DNA of 14,582 nucleotides from contig PIVW01000098.1 in the NCBI GenBank assembly GCA_003353825.1, positions 1 through 14,582 of the forward strand, read 5' to 3'. Below, piece after piece: positions 1 to 6,498 of the stretch (within the stretch, counting starts at the first letter, position 1; every line of letters begins with the position of its first letter). A program made the position numbers and the translations under genes. The notes under the pieces were generated by a model. It searched no databases. It was not told the origin of the DNA and worked only from the letters and a program-made list of their open reading frames with translations. Origin of the DNA: Chloroflexota bacterium (lineage in GTDB: Bacteria; Chloroflexota; Anaerolineae; J102).

Positions 1-1058
1 CAAGTTAAATCGCGTCGGTAGAGCCAAACAAACAAGCCAACGGCCATCATCAGGCCAACGAGCCCACCCAGATCGATAAGGTCAAAACCGTCCGAACCTG
101 TAGCACCGATATTGTTCAGCGACGACGGGAGAAGAGACGCCAACAGGCTAGGCGTAGGTGTTGAGGACGGTGTCACCGTGGGGGTTGGAGAGAGAGTGGC
201 CGTGGCGGTGGGGCTTGGTGAAGCAGTCGCTGTCAAAGTAGACGTTGCGGTAGCTGTGGGCGTTGGCGAGGGGGTGGATGTTGGGGTAACTGTCGCCGTT
301 GCCGTTGCCGTGGATGTGGCAGTATCGGATGGGGTCGATGTAAGCGTGGGGATAGGGATAGGTGTATTGGTGGGAACCGGCGTGGCTGTCGACGGGAGCG
401 GTGTAGGTGTCGCCAGGGCTGGCGCGCTTTCATCGGGTAGTAGGGAGATGGCATCGACAAAGATGTAATTATCACCGGTGCTGCGGTTATGGTCTACTAG
501 AAAAAACACGGTGATCACATCGCTCTGTGCGCGAGCTCTTACATCGATATTCACGTCAGGAGGCGCATAATTGAGGATGCGTCCCTCTCCCCAATGCATA
601 GGCCCCCAAACGACAGTGGGTGCGTTGGGATCTGTGCCGCCGCTGGGATCGATACCCAGTTGTCTGCCAAACGTATCGGGCACATTGGGAGCTCCCCAGG
701 CAATGCTGGCTCGATAGCCGGCGCCAGGTGTGACATTGACCTGGCTAAAGATCCCTGCTCTGAATGTACCACCATTGCTCCACATGCGCAGGCTGGGGGC
801 TCCCCAATAGGTATCGACATCCTGCATATAGGTCAGCTCGCCACTCAAGACAAAAGGACTCCAACCTCTGGGCAACTGGCGCGGAGGACTGCCATAAAAA
901 CCATCAAAACTGCATACATCACGTGGTATCACATTAGGAGAATCGCAAGGGTGTCCCTGTGCCCGCAAAGGTGCTAGGGCAAGCATCCAAAAAAGAAGTG
1001 CGCCTACAACGGTTGCTATCACCGCCATGTAACTGTGTCTCTGAGCTAGCGAAATCAT
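1..1058 (-). CDS. Secreted surface protein with Thr/Pro-rich stalk and C-terminal membrane anchor (3' end outside window)
   Basis: This frame is open from an ATG at 1058 to the left edge (352 codons, no stop seen), so the C-terminus is cut. Residues 1-33 form a signal peptide: Arg7/His8, a hydrophobic core (AVIATVVGALLFWMLALA), and a plausible cleavage site after LRA. Residues about 34-213 form a globular domain with Cys38 and Cys49, Trp/Gly/Tyr-rich strands and an ending NYIFVDAISLLP. That ending resembles the last strand of beta-sandwich, carbohydrate-binding-like modules; this is inference. Residues about 215-305 are a TPTPLPSTATP-type stalk. Residues about 327-347 (LIDLGGLVGLMMAVGLFVWLY) are a membrane helix followed by RRD, so the protein is probably anchored with its N-terminal domain outside. 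Valine/glycine-rich translations of the opposite strand here are the antisense of the stalk. An in-frame ATG at 1028 is a possible alternative start, but it would drop the basic n-region. Function unknown. Confidence 0.8.
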   Translation of the reverse strand, partial: MISLAQRHSYMAVIATVVGALLFWMLALAPLRAQGHPCDSPNVIPRDVCSFDGFYGSPPRQLPRGWSPFVLSGELTYMQDVDTYWGAPSLRMWSNGGTFRAGIFSQVNVTPGAGYRASIAWGAPNVPDTFGRQLGIDPSGGTDPNAPTVVWGPMHWGEGRILNYAPPDVNIDVRARAQSDVITVFFLVDHNRSTGDNYIFVDAISLLPDESAPALATPTPLPSTATPVPTNTPIPIPTLTSTPSDTATSTATATATVTPTSTPSPTPTATATSTLTATASPSPTATATLSPTPTVTPSSTPTPSLLASLLPSSLNNIGATGSDGFDLIDLGGLVGLMMAVGLFVWLYRRDLT

Positions 1059-1066
1059 AAGACATG

Positions 1067-1094
1067 AGTATAGCCGTTCTCGGTATTGCGGCAA
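1067..1094 (-). promoter_or_regulatory. Candidate sigma70-type promoter for the surface protein gene
   Basis: On the minus strand a -35-like TTGCCG (1089-1094) is separated by 16 nt from a -10-like TATACT (1067-1072, 5/6 to consensus). Transcription would start close to the ATG at 1058, giving an almost leaderless mRNA. That fits the absence of a Shine-Dalgarno sequence ahead of 1058. Assigned by eye only. Confidence 0.35.
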
Positions 1095-1143
1095 ATTTAT
1101 CGATTCAGGTTAAACTACAGTTCTATTGAAACCAAAATGATTC

Positions 1144-1162
1144 GGAGCAAACCGATTGCTCC
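1144..1162 (+). promoter_or_regulatory. Hairpin in the folK leader
   Basis: GGAGCAA (1144-1150) and TTGCTCC (1156-1162) are perfect inverted repeats around a 5-nt loop (ACCGA). The element lies 8 nt before the folK Shine-Dalgarno AGAGG (1171-1175), between divergent genes. It could be an operator or an mRNA leader hairpin. No convincing folK promoter was found beside it. Confidence 0.4.
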
Positions 1163-1182
1163 TGATTGATAGAGGATGATCC

Positions 1183-1662
1183 ATGACACATACGGTATAC
1201 CTGGCTTTAGGCGCCAACCTTGGTGATCGCAGACAGAACCTGGCCGAGGCGGTCAAACGCCTGCATGAATGCATCACGGTCGAGCGAAAATCATCGATCT
1301 ATGAGACCGAACCGTGGGGTGTTACCGGCCAGCCCAGTTTTCTCAACCAGGTGGTCAAAGCCCGAACGACACGCTCACCCCAGCAGTTGTGGCGTTGCAC
1401 TTACGACATTCAATTGACCATGGGTCGTAAAGCTGATGGCATCCGCTACGGCCCACGCTTAATCGATATCGACATCCTCTTTTATAACGACCTCAGCTTT
1501 GCCAGTTATAACCTCACAGTACCCCATCCACGGCTGATCGAACGCTCTTTTGTGCTTGTGCCCCTGGCGGAAATCGCCCCGGATATGGTGTATCCGGGCC
1601 TGGGCTGCACCGTTAAGAACTTAGTGGAGCGCATCGAGCTGGATGGGATTGAAAAAGTCTAG
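1183..1662 (+). CDS. folK: 2-amino-4-hydroxy-6-hydroxymethyldihydropteridine pyrophosphokinase (HPPK)
   Basis: HPPK transfers pyrophosphate from ATP to 6-hydroxymethyl-7,8-dihydropterin, the step before dihydropteroate synthase in folate synthesis; it is cytoplasmic. The 159-residue length equals that of single-domain E. coli FolK. Visible family motifs are LALGANLGDR near the N-terminus, YETEPWG followed by QPSFLNQVV, the signature RYGPRLIDIDIL around residue 90 with the two Asp that bind Mg-ATP, and HPRLIERSFVLVPLAEIAP. The ATG at 1183 has AGAGG 7 nt upstream. It is not fused to folB or folP, and no other folate gene is visible nearby, so it appears to be a single-gene unit, divergent from the surface protein gene and convergent with the GH13 gene. 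Confidence 0.95.
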   Translation: MTHTVYLALGANLGDRRQNLAEAVKRLHECITVERKSSIYETEPWGVTGQPSFLNQVVKARTTRSPQQLWRCTYDIQLTMGRKADGIRYGPRLIDIDILFYNDLSFASYNLTVPHPRLIERSFVLVPLAEIAPDMVYPGLGCTVKNLVERIELDGIEKV

Positions 1663-1671
1663 CGATCTTAT

Positions 1672-1706
1672 ATCTGTCATCGCGAGGGACGACCGCAATG
1701 ACAGAT
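1672..1706. repeat. Intergenic inverted repeat between convergent genes; possible bidirectional terminator
   Basis: The arms 1672-1684 (ATCTGTCATCGCG) and 1694-1706 (CGCAATGACAGAT) pair at 12 of 13 positions around a 9-nt loop. The element sits 10 nt after the folK stop and 23 nt from the stop of the convergent GH13 gene, a good place for a bidirectional terminator. No T-tract follows on either strand, so rho-independent termination would be weak. The TGTCATnGCGAGGGA core resembles short intergenic repeats I associate with Chloroflexota genomes; that is recollection, not a search result. Confidence 0.55.
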
Positions 1707-1728
1707 GTGCAGTTACTGTCGCGGAACG

Positions 1729-4700
1729 CTAGCGGATAATATCCCTCAACTTCTCGACCTCATACTGCGACTGTTCATCCGCAGCGCGCAGGGTTACGAT
1801 TGTCTCGTAGAGGGTGTCGATGGTTTGGGCAGTGACCGCGAAAGCATCCCCTGTTCCGGCCGTTAGTGTGAGCAGGGAAACTGCAAAAAGACCGTGCATC
1901 AGTTCGCCAAAGGCTTGTTTGTTGTACCACAGAGTGCCACCATAACGGTTGACATGTAAATAACTTCGCACATCCTCGTCTTGCAAAAGCATATCTAACA
2001 ACCGATAAGGGACTTTGATATCCGCATCATCTTGCAGTTTTTCACCCCCAGCGATGTCCAAGAGCAGATCCTGATGCGATATCAAGATTTTTAGCAAAGA
2101 GGTCGATCGCCAGACCTGATCTGGGGTCAAATCAAAATCTTGCAGCGCCTGCGCCACGATCTTACCCAATAACCACTCATCCATCCAGGTGCGTGTCTGG
2201 CTCGCATAGTCCTCGATGGCTATTATCTTGCCAAGCGAGTGGCTGAATATCCAGGCGAATAGTGCACCCCATGCTGCAGATGCATCATCCAAACCAGCGA
2301 GCAAGTACGTTGCAGCAGAAAGTGGCGGGGTCGCGTCCTCAAGATCGATAGACGCTGCTTGCACTTGCAAGAGAGGGTAACGATCTTTGATGGCTGGGAG
2401 TAAAAGTGCTGCCTCAAGTTCCTGTTGGATATCAGCGACAAGTGCTTCTAAGGTCGGCGATGACACAGGTTCACTCTCTACATCATCGGGGCAATGATCG
2501 GCATCGTCGATATCACCCTCTGCCTCTAATTCCACGACACGGCGGCGCAAGATATCGACATCGACTTTCGTATCTGTCAGCGCTCGCTGTTCTTGGGCAA
2601 ATACCTTTACCTCTTCGTGCAACGCTGTGACATGTAGTCCTATTTCTTCAAACTTGGCATGCTGTTCCTTGCTCCAATGTGTGACCTGGCTCTCGGCCTG
2701 TTTCGTTACCCTGGCATCCATCAGCCAGCGGAAGATCTCGGCATTGATCAAGGCTCGGTAGGGGAAATGCAGGGCCTGCAAGAAGAGTTCTTTGACAGCT
2801 TCCTCGACGTCAGGGACACCGCGGCCGGCGAGGTACTCGGTGAGTTGGCTATATTGACGCCACTGGTTGTCCTGCACAACTCGGAAATCCAGGAACACAT
2901 GCCGCTGATAAGCACCCAGATTGACAAACATGCCCTCATCCACCAGTTTCTTGCAGCTACGAATGTATTCCAATCCGTTGGCATAATCTCGGAAGATCAC
3001 ATAAGCTGAGTTGATATAAGGTAGCTCCAGGCCCTCGCCAAGAGTCTTCTGTAGCATTTGGCCGCTGCCCTTATCAAGATATGCGGTCGAGATTCGCACC
3101 CAGCCTCGTGTGTCCCCCCAGCGGTTGTGATAGATAATCAGACTGCTCTCATCGCCAAAGCGGTTGGAATAGGCGATAACATTTTCTTCAACAGCACCAT
3201 CGCTGCTGAAGAAATCGTATAATAGGAAGTTCTGCACGTCGGCAAAAAGATACCTGCGGCGTAGCAATGGCACGATCTCGCGCACATGGCGGTCGATCAG
3301 CCGGGTATCGGGTTCCTCATCCCAGTAGGCTTTGCGGTACTCCATACCATATTTCTCTGCATATCCTTCGAACTGGCCGTGCCCAAACATGGGCAAACCT
3401 GGGACTGTCGCCAGCACTGAAGCGACACCAAAATACTTGTCTCCTTTCTCAAACTGCGCCACGGCTGTCTCTTCATCAGGATTGCTCATGAAATTGACGT
3501 AGCGCTTGAGGATTTCGGGATCGAATTCGACGGTGTTCTTGATCAATTGCCGATATTTGTCGTTTTCCTCATCACGTAGCATGTGCATGAAAGCGCTGTT
3601 GTAGACCCGGTGCATACCGAGCGTGCGCACAAAGTAACCTTCCAACAACCAGAAGGCCTCGGCCAATAGCAGAGTGTCGGGCACTTCCTCGGCCACACGA
3701 TCCACCACTTCCCGCCAGAACTCGACTGGCATCGCCCGATCAAACTGCTCGCGGGTCATACCATGCTCGGCGCGTGTGGCAATATCGCCGCCACTGCCCG
3801 GTTCGGGAAACCAGAGACGCTGGATGTGTTTCTTGGCCAAGGTCATGGCCGCATCGAAGCGGATGATGGGGAATTGGCGGGCGACATGCAAAATGGTTTG
3901 GATGACAGCTTCTCGCACTTCCGCTTTCAAGTAATCGAGCTGTGCCGTGTCATTCCAAGGCATCATGGTGCCGTCGTTGCCATGATAGATGTAACGCGCA
4001 TCGCCGGTTTGATGATCCACACGCTTGAATACGACCGAAGCATCGCTGCGATCGTAGTAATGGTCTTCCAGATAGATGCCCACACGCTCATCTTCGCTCA
4101 GGTTGGCGCCGTTAAAAGAGTAGTTGGGGTACGGCGAATGGTCGAGTGAAAGGAACCAATGGGGATGCTCCATCACCCAGCGCGAGTCGATGGCCATATG
4201 ATTTGGCACCATGTCGCTGGACATGCGGATGCCACGTTGCCAGGCGCGCTGCCGTAAGTTATCCATCGCCGGCGGGCCCCCGAGATCGTGGGCGATGTTG
4301 TAGTCGTAAAGGGAATAGGCAGATGCCACTGCTTCTGGATTGCCCATCATCTGCTTGATGCGCTTTGATGCCTTACTGCGTTCCCACAAACCGATCAACC
4401 ACAGTCCTGTGATCCCACGTTCTGCCAAAATATCTAGCTCTGCATTTGGAACCTGATCCAGGCTAGAAATATCCTGGCCGTATTGTTTGGAGAGTTGATC
4501 GAGCCACACATAGGCGTTTTTGGCCAGCAGCACCAGGCGGGGCATCCACTCGGTATCGGGGCTGTACTGTTCGGGCTCGTCATAAGCCTGCTCGCTAAAG
4601 GTGAGGGTCTCGACCGGGCCGGGCCCGAAAAATACAGCCTTTTCTTCTTCGGCAATGAAATCTAAACTGCTCAGCAAACGAAAAACCTCAGCCGGTAAAA

Positions 4701-5388
4701 GGGCGCCATACCGTGTACGTATGAATTCCAACTGGCCGGTCAGCGAATTCGGCGAGGCGAGTGCAGGTGCTCGCAGCATATCGAACAAGGTCTCACCACT
4801 TGGTCCCAACCCTTTAGCTTGCCCGAGCAACTCTTGCATGTCATCAACCAGTTTGGGATAGGCTGTATATTTCTCTAGGGCGGAATCGTCAAATAGTTCC
4901 TTGTAAGGGGAAAAAGCAGGATTAGCATTGGCCAGCCACAGCATGAGCATCTCTTCCAGAGCGATCTGCCAATGCGATTCGCCAGCAGTTTCACCTGATA
5001 GGTACCCATCCAGATCGATCTCATGGCGGTACACAGCTAATGGCGGATAGGTTTCGCTGAACTGACGAAGCGTCGCTTCGACCACTTCGGCTCCGTCGCG
5101 TTCGGCCATCGCCAGCAAAGCATCTCGTATCAGATTGGGGTTGACCTGACGGCGGTACTCGGCGATGAGCAAGTGGAGCACCTCATCGATTAAGCCCATG
5201 GCATTGATCTGTGAGGCCTTTGCGGCACGTTCGGGATAGCGCACGACATCTCGTCTGGCATTTATTTGCTGGGCGAATACGCGGGCGCCATGAAAATTAG
5301 CAAAGACGACATTACCTGTCAAAGCAAACAGGGAGAGATCAAATTGATAGTAATCTCGTGAGTCTCGAGATACGTGGAATTCCCTCAT
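1729..5388 (-). CDS. Large GH13 (alpha-amylase superfamily) protein with extra N- and C-terminal domains
   Basis: This 1219-residue protein has no signal peptide, so it probably acts on an intracellular alpha-glucan or alpha-glucoside. Residues 1-290 are mostly helical and unrecognised. Residues about 300-720 form the GH13 barrel. Region I is SDMVPNH (Asp392, Asn396, His397). Region II is IIRFDAA (Arg510, nucleophile Asp512). Region III is LLLAEAFW (acid/base Glu577). Region IV is FMSNPDEE (Asp638), with Pro637 where most members have His. All three catalytic carboxylates are present, so an active hydrolase or transglycosylase is likely, but specificity cannot be read. Residues about 895-955 look like a coiled coil, 956-975 an acidic linker, and 976-1219 a helical domain with a conspicuous NRYGGTLWYNKQAF (1147-1160). 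The ATG at 5388 has only a weak AGAGAG upstream. Large multi-domain GH13 proteins of this kind may be maltosyl or glucan transferases; this is inference. Confidence 0.88.
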   Translation of the reverse strand: MREFHVSRDSRDYYQFDLSLFALTGNVVFANFHGARVFAQQINARRDVVRYPERAAKASQINAMGLIDEVLHLLIAEYRRQVNPNLIRDALLAMAERDGAEVVEATLRQFSETYPPLAVYRHEIDLDGYLSGETAGESHWQIALEEMLMLWLANANPAFSPYKELFDDSALEKYTAYPKLVDDMQELLGQAKGLGPSGETLFDMLRAPALASPNSLTGQLEFIRTRYGALLPAEVFRLLSSLDFIAEEEKAVFFGPGPVETLTFSEQAYDEPEQYSPDTEWMPRLVLLAKNAYVWLDQLSKQYGQDISSLDQVPNAELDILAERGITGLWLIGLWERSKASKRIKQMMGNPEAVASAYSLYDYNIAHDLGGPPAMDNLRQRAWQRGIRMSSDMVPNHMAIDSRWVMEHPHWFLSLDHSPYPNYSFNGANLSEDERVGIYLEDHYYDRSDASVVFKRVDHQTGDARYIYHGNDGTMMPWNDTAQLDYLKAEVREAVIQTILHVARQFPIIRFDAAMTLAKKHIQRLWFPEPGSGGDIATRAEHGMTREQFDRAMPVEFWREVVDRVAEEVPDTLLLAEAFWLLEGYFVRTLGMHRVYNSAFMHMLRDEENDKYRQLIKNTVEFDPEILKRYVNFMSNPDEETAVAQFEKGDKYFGVASVLATVPGLPMFGHGQFEGYAEKYGMEYRKAYWDEEPDTRLIDRHVREIVPLLRRRYLFADVQNFLLYDFFSSDGAVEENVIAYSNRFGDESSLIIYHNRWGDTRGWVRISTAYLDKGSGQMLQKTLGEGLELPYINSAYVIFRDYANGLEYIRSCKKLVDEGMFVNLGAYQRHVFLDFRVVQDNQWRQYSQLTEYLAGRGVPDVEEAVKELFLQALHFPYRALINAEIFRWLMDARVTKQAESQVTHWSKEQHAKFEEIGLHVTALHEEVKVFAQEQRALTDTKVDVDILRRRVVELEAEGDIDDADHCPDDVESEPVSSPTLEALVADIQQELEAALLLPAIKDRYPLLQVQAASIDLEDATPPLSAATYLLAGLDDASAAWGALFAWIFSHSLGKIIAIEDYASQTRTWMDEWLLGKIVAQALQDFDLTPDQVWRSTSLLKILISHQDLLLDIAGGEKLQDDADIKVPYRLLDMLLQDEDVRSYLHVNRYGGTLWYNKQAFGELMHGLFAVSLLTLTAGTGDAFAVTAQTIDTLYETIVTLRAADEQSQYEVEKLRDIIR

Positions 5389-5434
5389 GGGCAGTACTCT
5401 CTATTGGCCAGATTCAGATGATATATCATTTGCT

Positions 5435-5447
5435 GCCCCAAAGGGGC
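5435..5447. repeat. Short perfect hairpin in the GH13 gene leader
   Basis: GCCCC-AAA-GGGGC is a 5-bp perfect stem about 47-59 nt upstream of the GH13 start codon. It could be a leader hairpin on the minus-strand transcript. Six bases nearer the gene is a 12-bp palindrome, ATGATATATCAT (5418-5429). No function can be assigned. Confidence 0.3.
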
Positions 5448-5486
5448 CTATTTACCTCTTCGCAGTCTAGCAACACTAACAACATC

Positions 5487-5516
5487 ATTCTAGTACATAT
5501 AGGCGACTCAAGTCTA
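5487..5516 (-). promoter_or_regulatory. Candidate promoter for the GH13 gene
   Basis: On the minus strand TAGACT (5511-5516, 4/6 to the -35 consensus) and TAGAAT (5487-5492, 5/6 to the -10 consensus) are 18 nt apart, about 100 nt upstream of the GH13 start. The long leader would contain the hairpin at 5435-5447. Weak evidence, by eye only. Confidence 0.25.
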
Positions 5517-5623
5517 AAATGATGCTTGTCATATGTCGCCTTCTTCCCGCCTACTGACTTTGTGGATAGTGACTAGGAGACTTGCGCGAACTGATCCCCT
5601 CTCAACTAATTTCCATACCGTGA

Positions 5624-5986
5624 TTATTCAAAACGCTGGATCTCGATCAGATAACCGTTGGGATCACGTAAAAAGGTATGATATATCTGATAGGTGGAGT
5701 TCAGCTCCGGTGGTTTTTCAAAGATGACACCTTGCGCTTTCAAGGTTTCATACCAGACATCGACATCGTCGGTGACCAGGCAGAGGATGATTCCTTGCGG
5801 GCGTTCGGGTGCATTGAGACGCAAGCAGAATCCGAGCAGCCCGTTGCCGGCCACCTGGTAGATGCGGCAGTCGCCCTGATCGCGCCACAGCGCCAACCCC
5901 AATAAGCGCTCATAAAAATCGGTTGTGGCAACCAGGTCTTTTGTGTAGAGGAAGGTGATCTGTTGCTCTATCGGCGTGCGTTGCAT
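5624..5986 (-). CDS. VOC (glyoxalase/bleomycin resistance) family protein
   Basis: This 120-residue protein has the paired beta-alpha-beta-beta-beta layout of the VOC fold. The first half reads ITFLYTKDL, then FYERLLGLALWRDQGDCRIY; the second half reads LVTDDVDVWYETLKAQGV and ends in FLRDPNGYLIEIQRF. VOC proteins include glyoxalase I, extradiol dioxygenases and drug-binding proteins. The C-terminal Glu that usually binds metal (LIEI) is present, but the His expected early in each half is not evident, so a metal-independent or ligand-binding role is possible. The ATG at 5986 is preferred because GAGG (5995-5998) lies 8 nt upstream; an in-frame TTG at 5992 would sit only 2 nt from it. It is on the same strand as the GH13 gene but 235 nt away, so probably a separate unit. 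Confidence 0.85.
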   Translation of the reverse strand: MQRTPIEQQITFLYTKDLVATTDFYERLLGLALWRDQGDCRIYQVAGNGLLGFCLRLNAPERPQGIILCLVTDDVDVWYETLKAQGVIFEKPPELNSTYQIYHTFLRDPNGYLIEIQRFE

Positions 5987-6100
5987 TGTCAATACCTCGA
6001 TAAGTCGTGATCAAATTGCAGGCTTTATCTTACCAAAATAGTGTCTGCAAAGATAGTACCGCTATGCAGTGAAAAGGATATATGATGGATGATCGGCTAT

Positions 6101-6196
6101 TTAGGATATCGTGCTGGTTGCATGTCGGAAAACGTGAAGAGGTGAAACGTGCGCTTGACCACTACGTATACGCACAATTCGCGATTGAAATATCAA
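6101..6196 (-). CDS. Possible 31-residue small protein (TTG start)
   Basis: A TTG at 6196 is preceded by GGAGG (6203-6207) with 6-nt spacing, and the frame runs 31 codons to TAA at 6101. The peptide begins MIFQSRIVRIRSG and is rich in Arg, His and Ser. Its ribosome binding site overlaps the end of the upstream short frame (stop at 6200), as in translational coupling. No family was recognised. The alternative is that GGAGG here is only the complement of a functional CACCTCC on the other strand. Confidence 0.22.
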   Translation of the reverse strand: MIFQSRIVRIRSGQAHVSPLHVFRHATSTIS

Positions 6197-6237
6197 TATT
6201 CACCTCCCAATATGACTTAGATCATAGTCAAGCGCAC
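6149..6237. repeat. 11-bp perfect inverted repeat, 67 nt apart
   Basis: GTGCGCTTGAC (6149-6159) and GTCAAGCGCAC (6227-6237) are exact reverse complements. In RNA from either strand they would close a long stem-loop. On the plus strand its loop holds one CACCTCC; on the minus strand it holds the second ribosome binding site and the TTG start. This suggests an RNA fold or a paired protein-binding site. Confidence 0.5.
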
Positions 6238-6289
6238 TAGGACGTGCAATACTATGTCGTGTCACCTCCCTGAACGTAGCACCTTTCAT
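6200..6289 (-). CDS. Possible 29-residue small protein or leader peptide
   Basis: The ATG at 6289 has an ideal Shine-Dalgarno, AAGGAGGTG, with 6 nt between GGAGGT and the ATG; this is among the best ribosome binding sites in the window. The 29-residue product begins MKGATFREVTRHS and ends DYDLSHIGR; it is basic, without a hydrophobic segment or cysteine. The start codon sits in the loop of a small stem (GCACC/GGTGC, 6290-6294 with 6278-6282). The 38-nt palindrome lies upstream on this strand, and a second short frame follows with a 3-nt gap. It could be a real small protein, a leader peptide for the VOC gene 214 nt downstream, or chance. No family was recognised. Confidence 0.35.
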   Translation of the reverse strand: MKGATFREVTRHSIARPSALDYDLSHIGR

Positions 6290-6317
6290 CGGTGCACCTC
6301 CTTTCAATGTGTGTGTG

Positions 6318-6355
6318 GAGAGAACCCCGACGATAATTATCGTCGGGGTTCTCTC
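6318..6355. terminator. Perfect 38-nt palindrome (19-bp arms), possible terminator or operator
   Basis: Positions 6318-6336 and 6337-6355 are exact reverse complements with no spacer, centred on AATT, and include CCCCGACGATAATTATCG. As RNA it forms a long GC-rich stem. On the plus strand TTTTTT follows at 6366-6371, separated by 10 nt; on the minus strand no T-run follows. It may act as a loose terminator for plus-strand transcription, as a leader hairpin on the minus strand before the 6289 start, or as a DNA-binding site for a dimeric protein. Confidence 0.5.
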
Positions 6356-6449
6356 GTATGAACTGTTTTTTGTTATTTGCATGAGCGTTGTCGGCCTGTG
6401 GAACCATGCATTGATTTTTCAGTAAGAATTTCACCCTCGCGGCTGCTGT

Positions 6450-6477
6450 TTGCTCGAAACGTTGACCTCACTATACA
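6450..6477 (+). promoter_or_regulatory. Candidate promoter for the PLP-enzyme/rnc unit
   Basis: TTGCTC (6450-6455) and TATACA (6472-6477) are 16 nt apart. Transcription would start near 6484, just before GGAG (6488-6491) and the ATG at 6499. This supports 6499 over the upstream in-frame ATG at 6478, which abuts the -10 element. The -35 match is poor (3/6). Confidence 0.35.
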
Positions 6478-6498
6478 ATGAAGCTTCGGAGTTTACAT

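Larger units (their letters stand above)
6149..6371 (+). ncRNA. Speculative plus-strand small RNA with CACCTCC motifs
   Basis: Read on the plus strand, this interval carries an 11-bp stem closing a CACCTCC loop, two further CACCTCC copies at 6263 and 6295, and the strong hairpin 6318-6355 with a run of six T at 6366-6371. CACCTCC is complementary to GGAGGTG Shine-Dalgarno sequences, and in Firmicutes some small RNAs use C-rich loops to block ribosome binding. No clear promoter was found, and the T-tract is 10 nt past the stem, so termination is uncertain. The region could equally be only the antisense of minus-strand short genes. Confidence 0.2.
5987..6498. other. Structured intergenic region between divergent VOC and PLP-enzyme genes
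   Basis: No long gene lies in these 512 nt. The region holds two short minus-strand frames with strong ribosome binding sites (6200-6289 and 6101-6196), an 11-bp inverted repeat (6149-6159 with 6227-6237), three plus-strand CACCTCC motifs (6201, 6263, 6295), a perfect 38-nt palindrome (6318-6355) with six T at 6366-6371, and a candidate promoter for the PLP-enzyme gene near 6450-6477. Longer frames on the minus strand across 6252-6434 have no family features and run through the palindrome, so they are not called. Confidence 0.7.

Noticed and set aside
112..468. Val/Gly-rich 118-residue frame on the plus strand
   Set aside because: It is the antisense of the Thr/Pro-rich stalk of the minus-strand surface protein, which has a signal peptide and membrane anchor in the matching frame.
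594..977. 127-residue plus-strand frame
   Set aside because: It lies wholly opposite the globular domain of the surface protein and has no protein features or ribosome binding site.
3763..4149. 128-residue plus-strand frame within the GH13 gene
   Set aside because: It is antisense to the GH13 barrel regions I and II, whose motifs are clear on the minus strand.
5533..5727. 64-residue plus-strand frame
   Set aside because: It overlaps the end of the VOC gene on the other strand and shows no family features.
6252..6434. 60-residue minus-strand frame in the intergenic region
   Set aside because: It runs through the 38-nt palindrome and lacks a ribosome binding site; the 6200-6289 frame has a far better one.
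6478..6498. Earlier ATG start for the PLP enzyme
   Set aside because: It abuts the candidate -10 element and has no Shine-Dalgarno, whereas the ATG at 6499 has GGAG 7 nt upstream.
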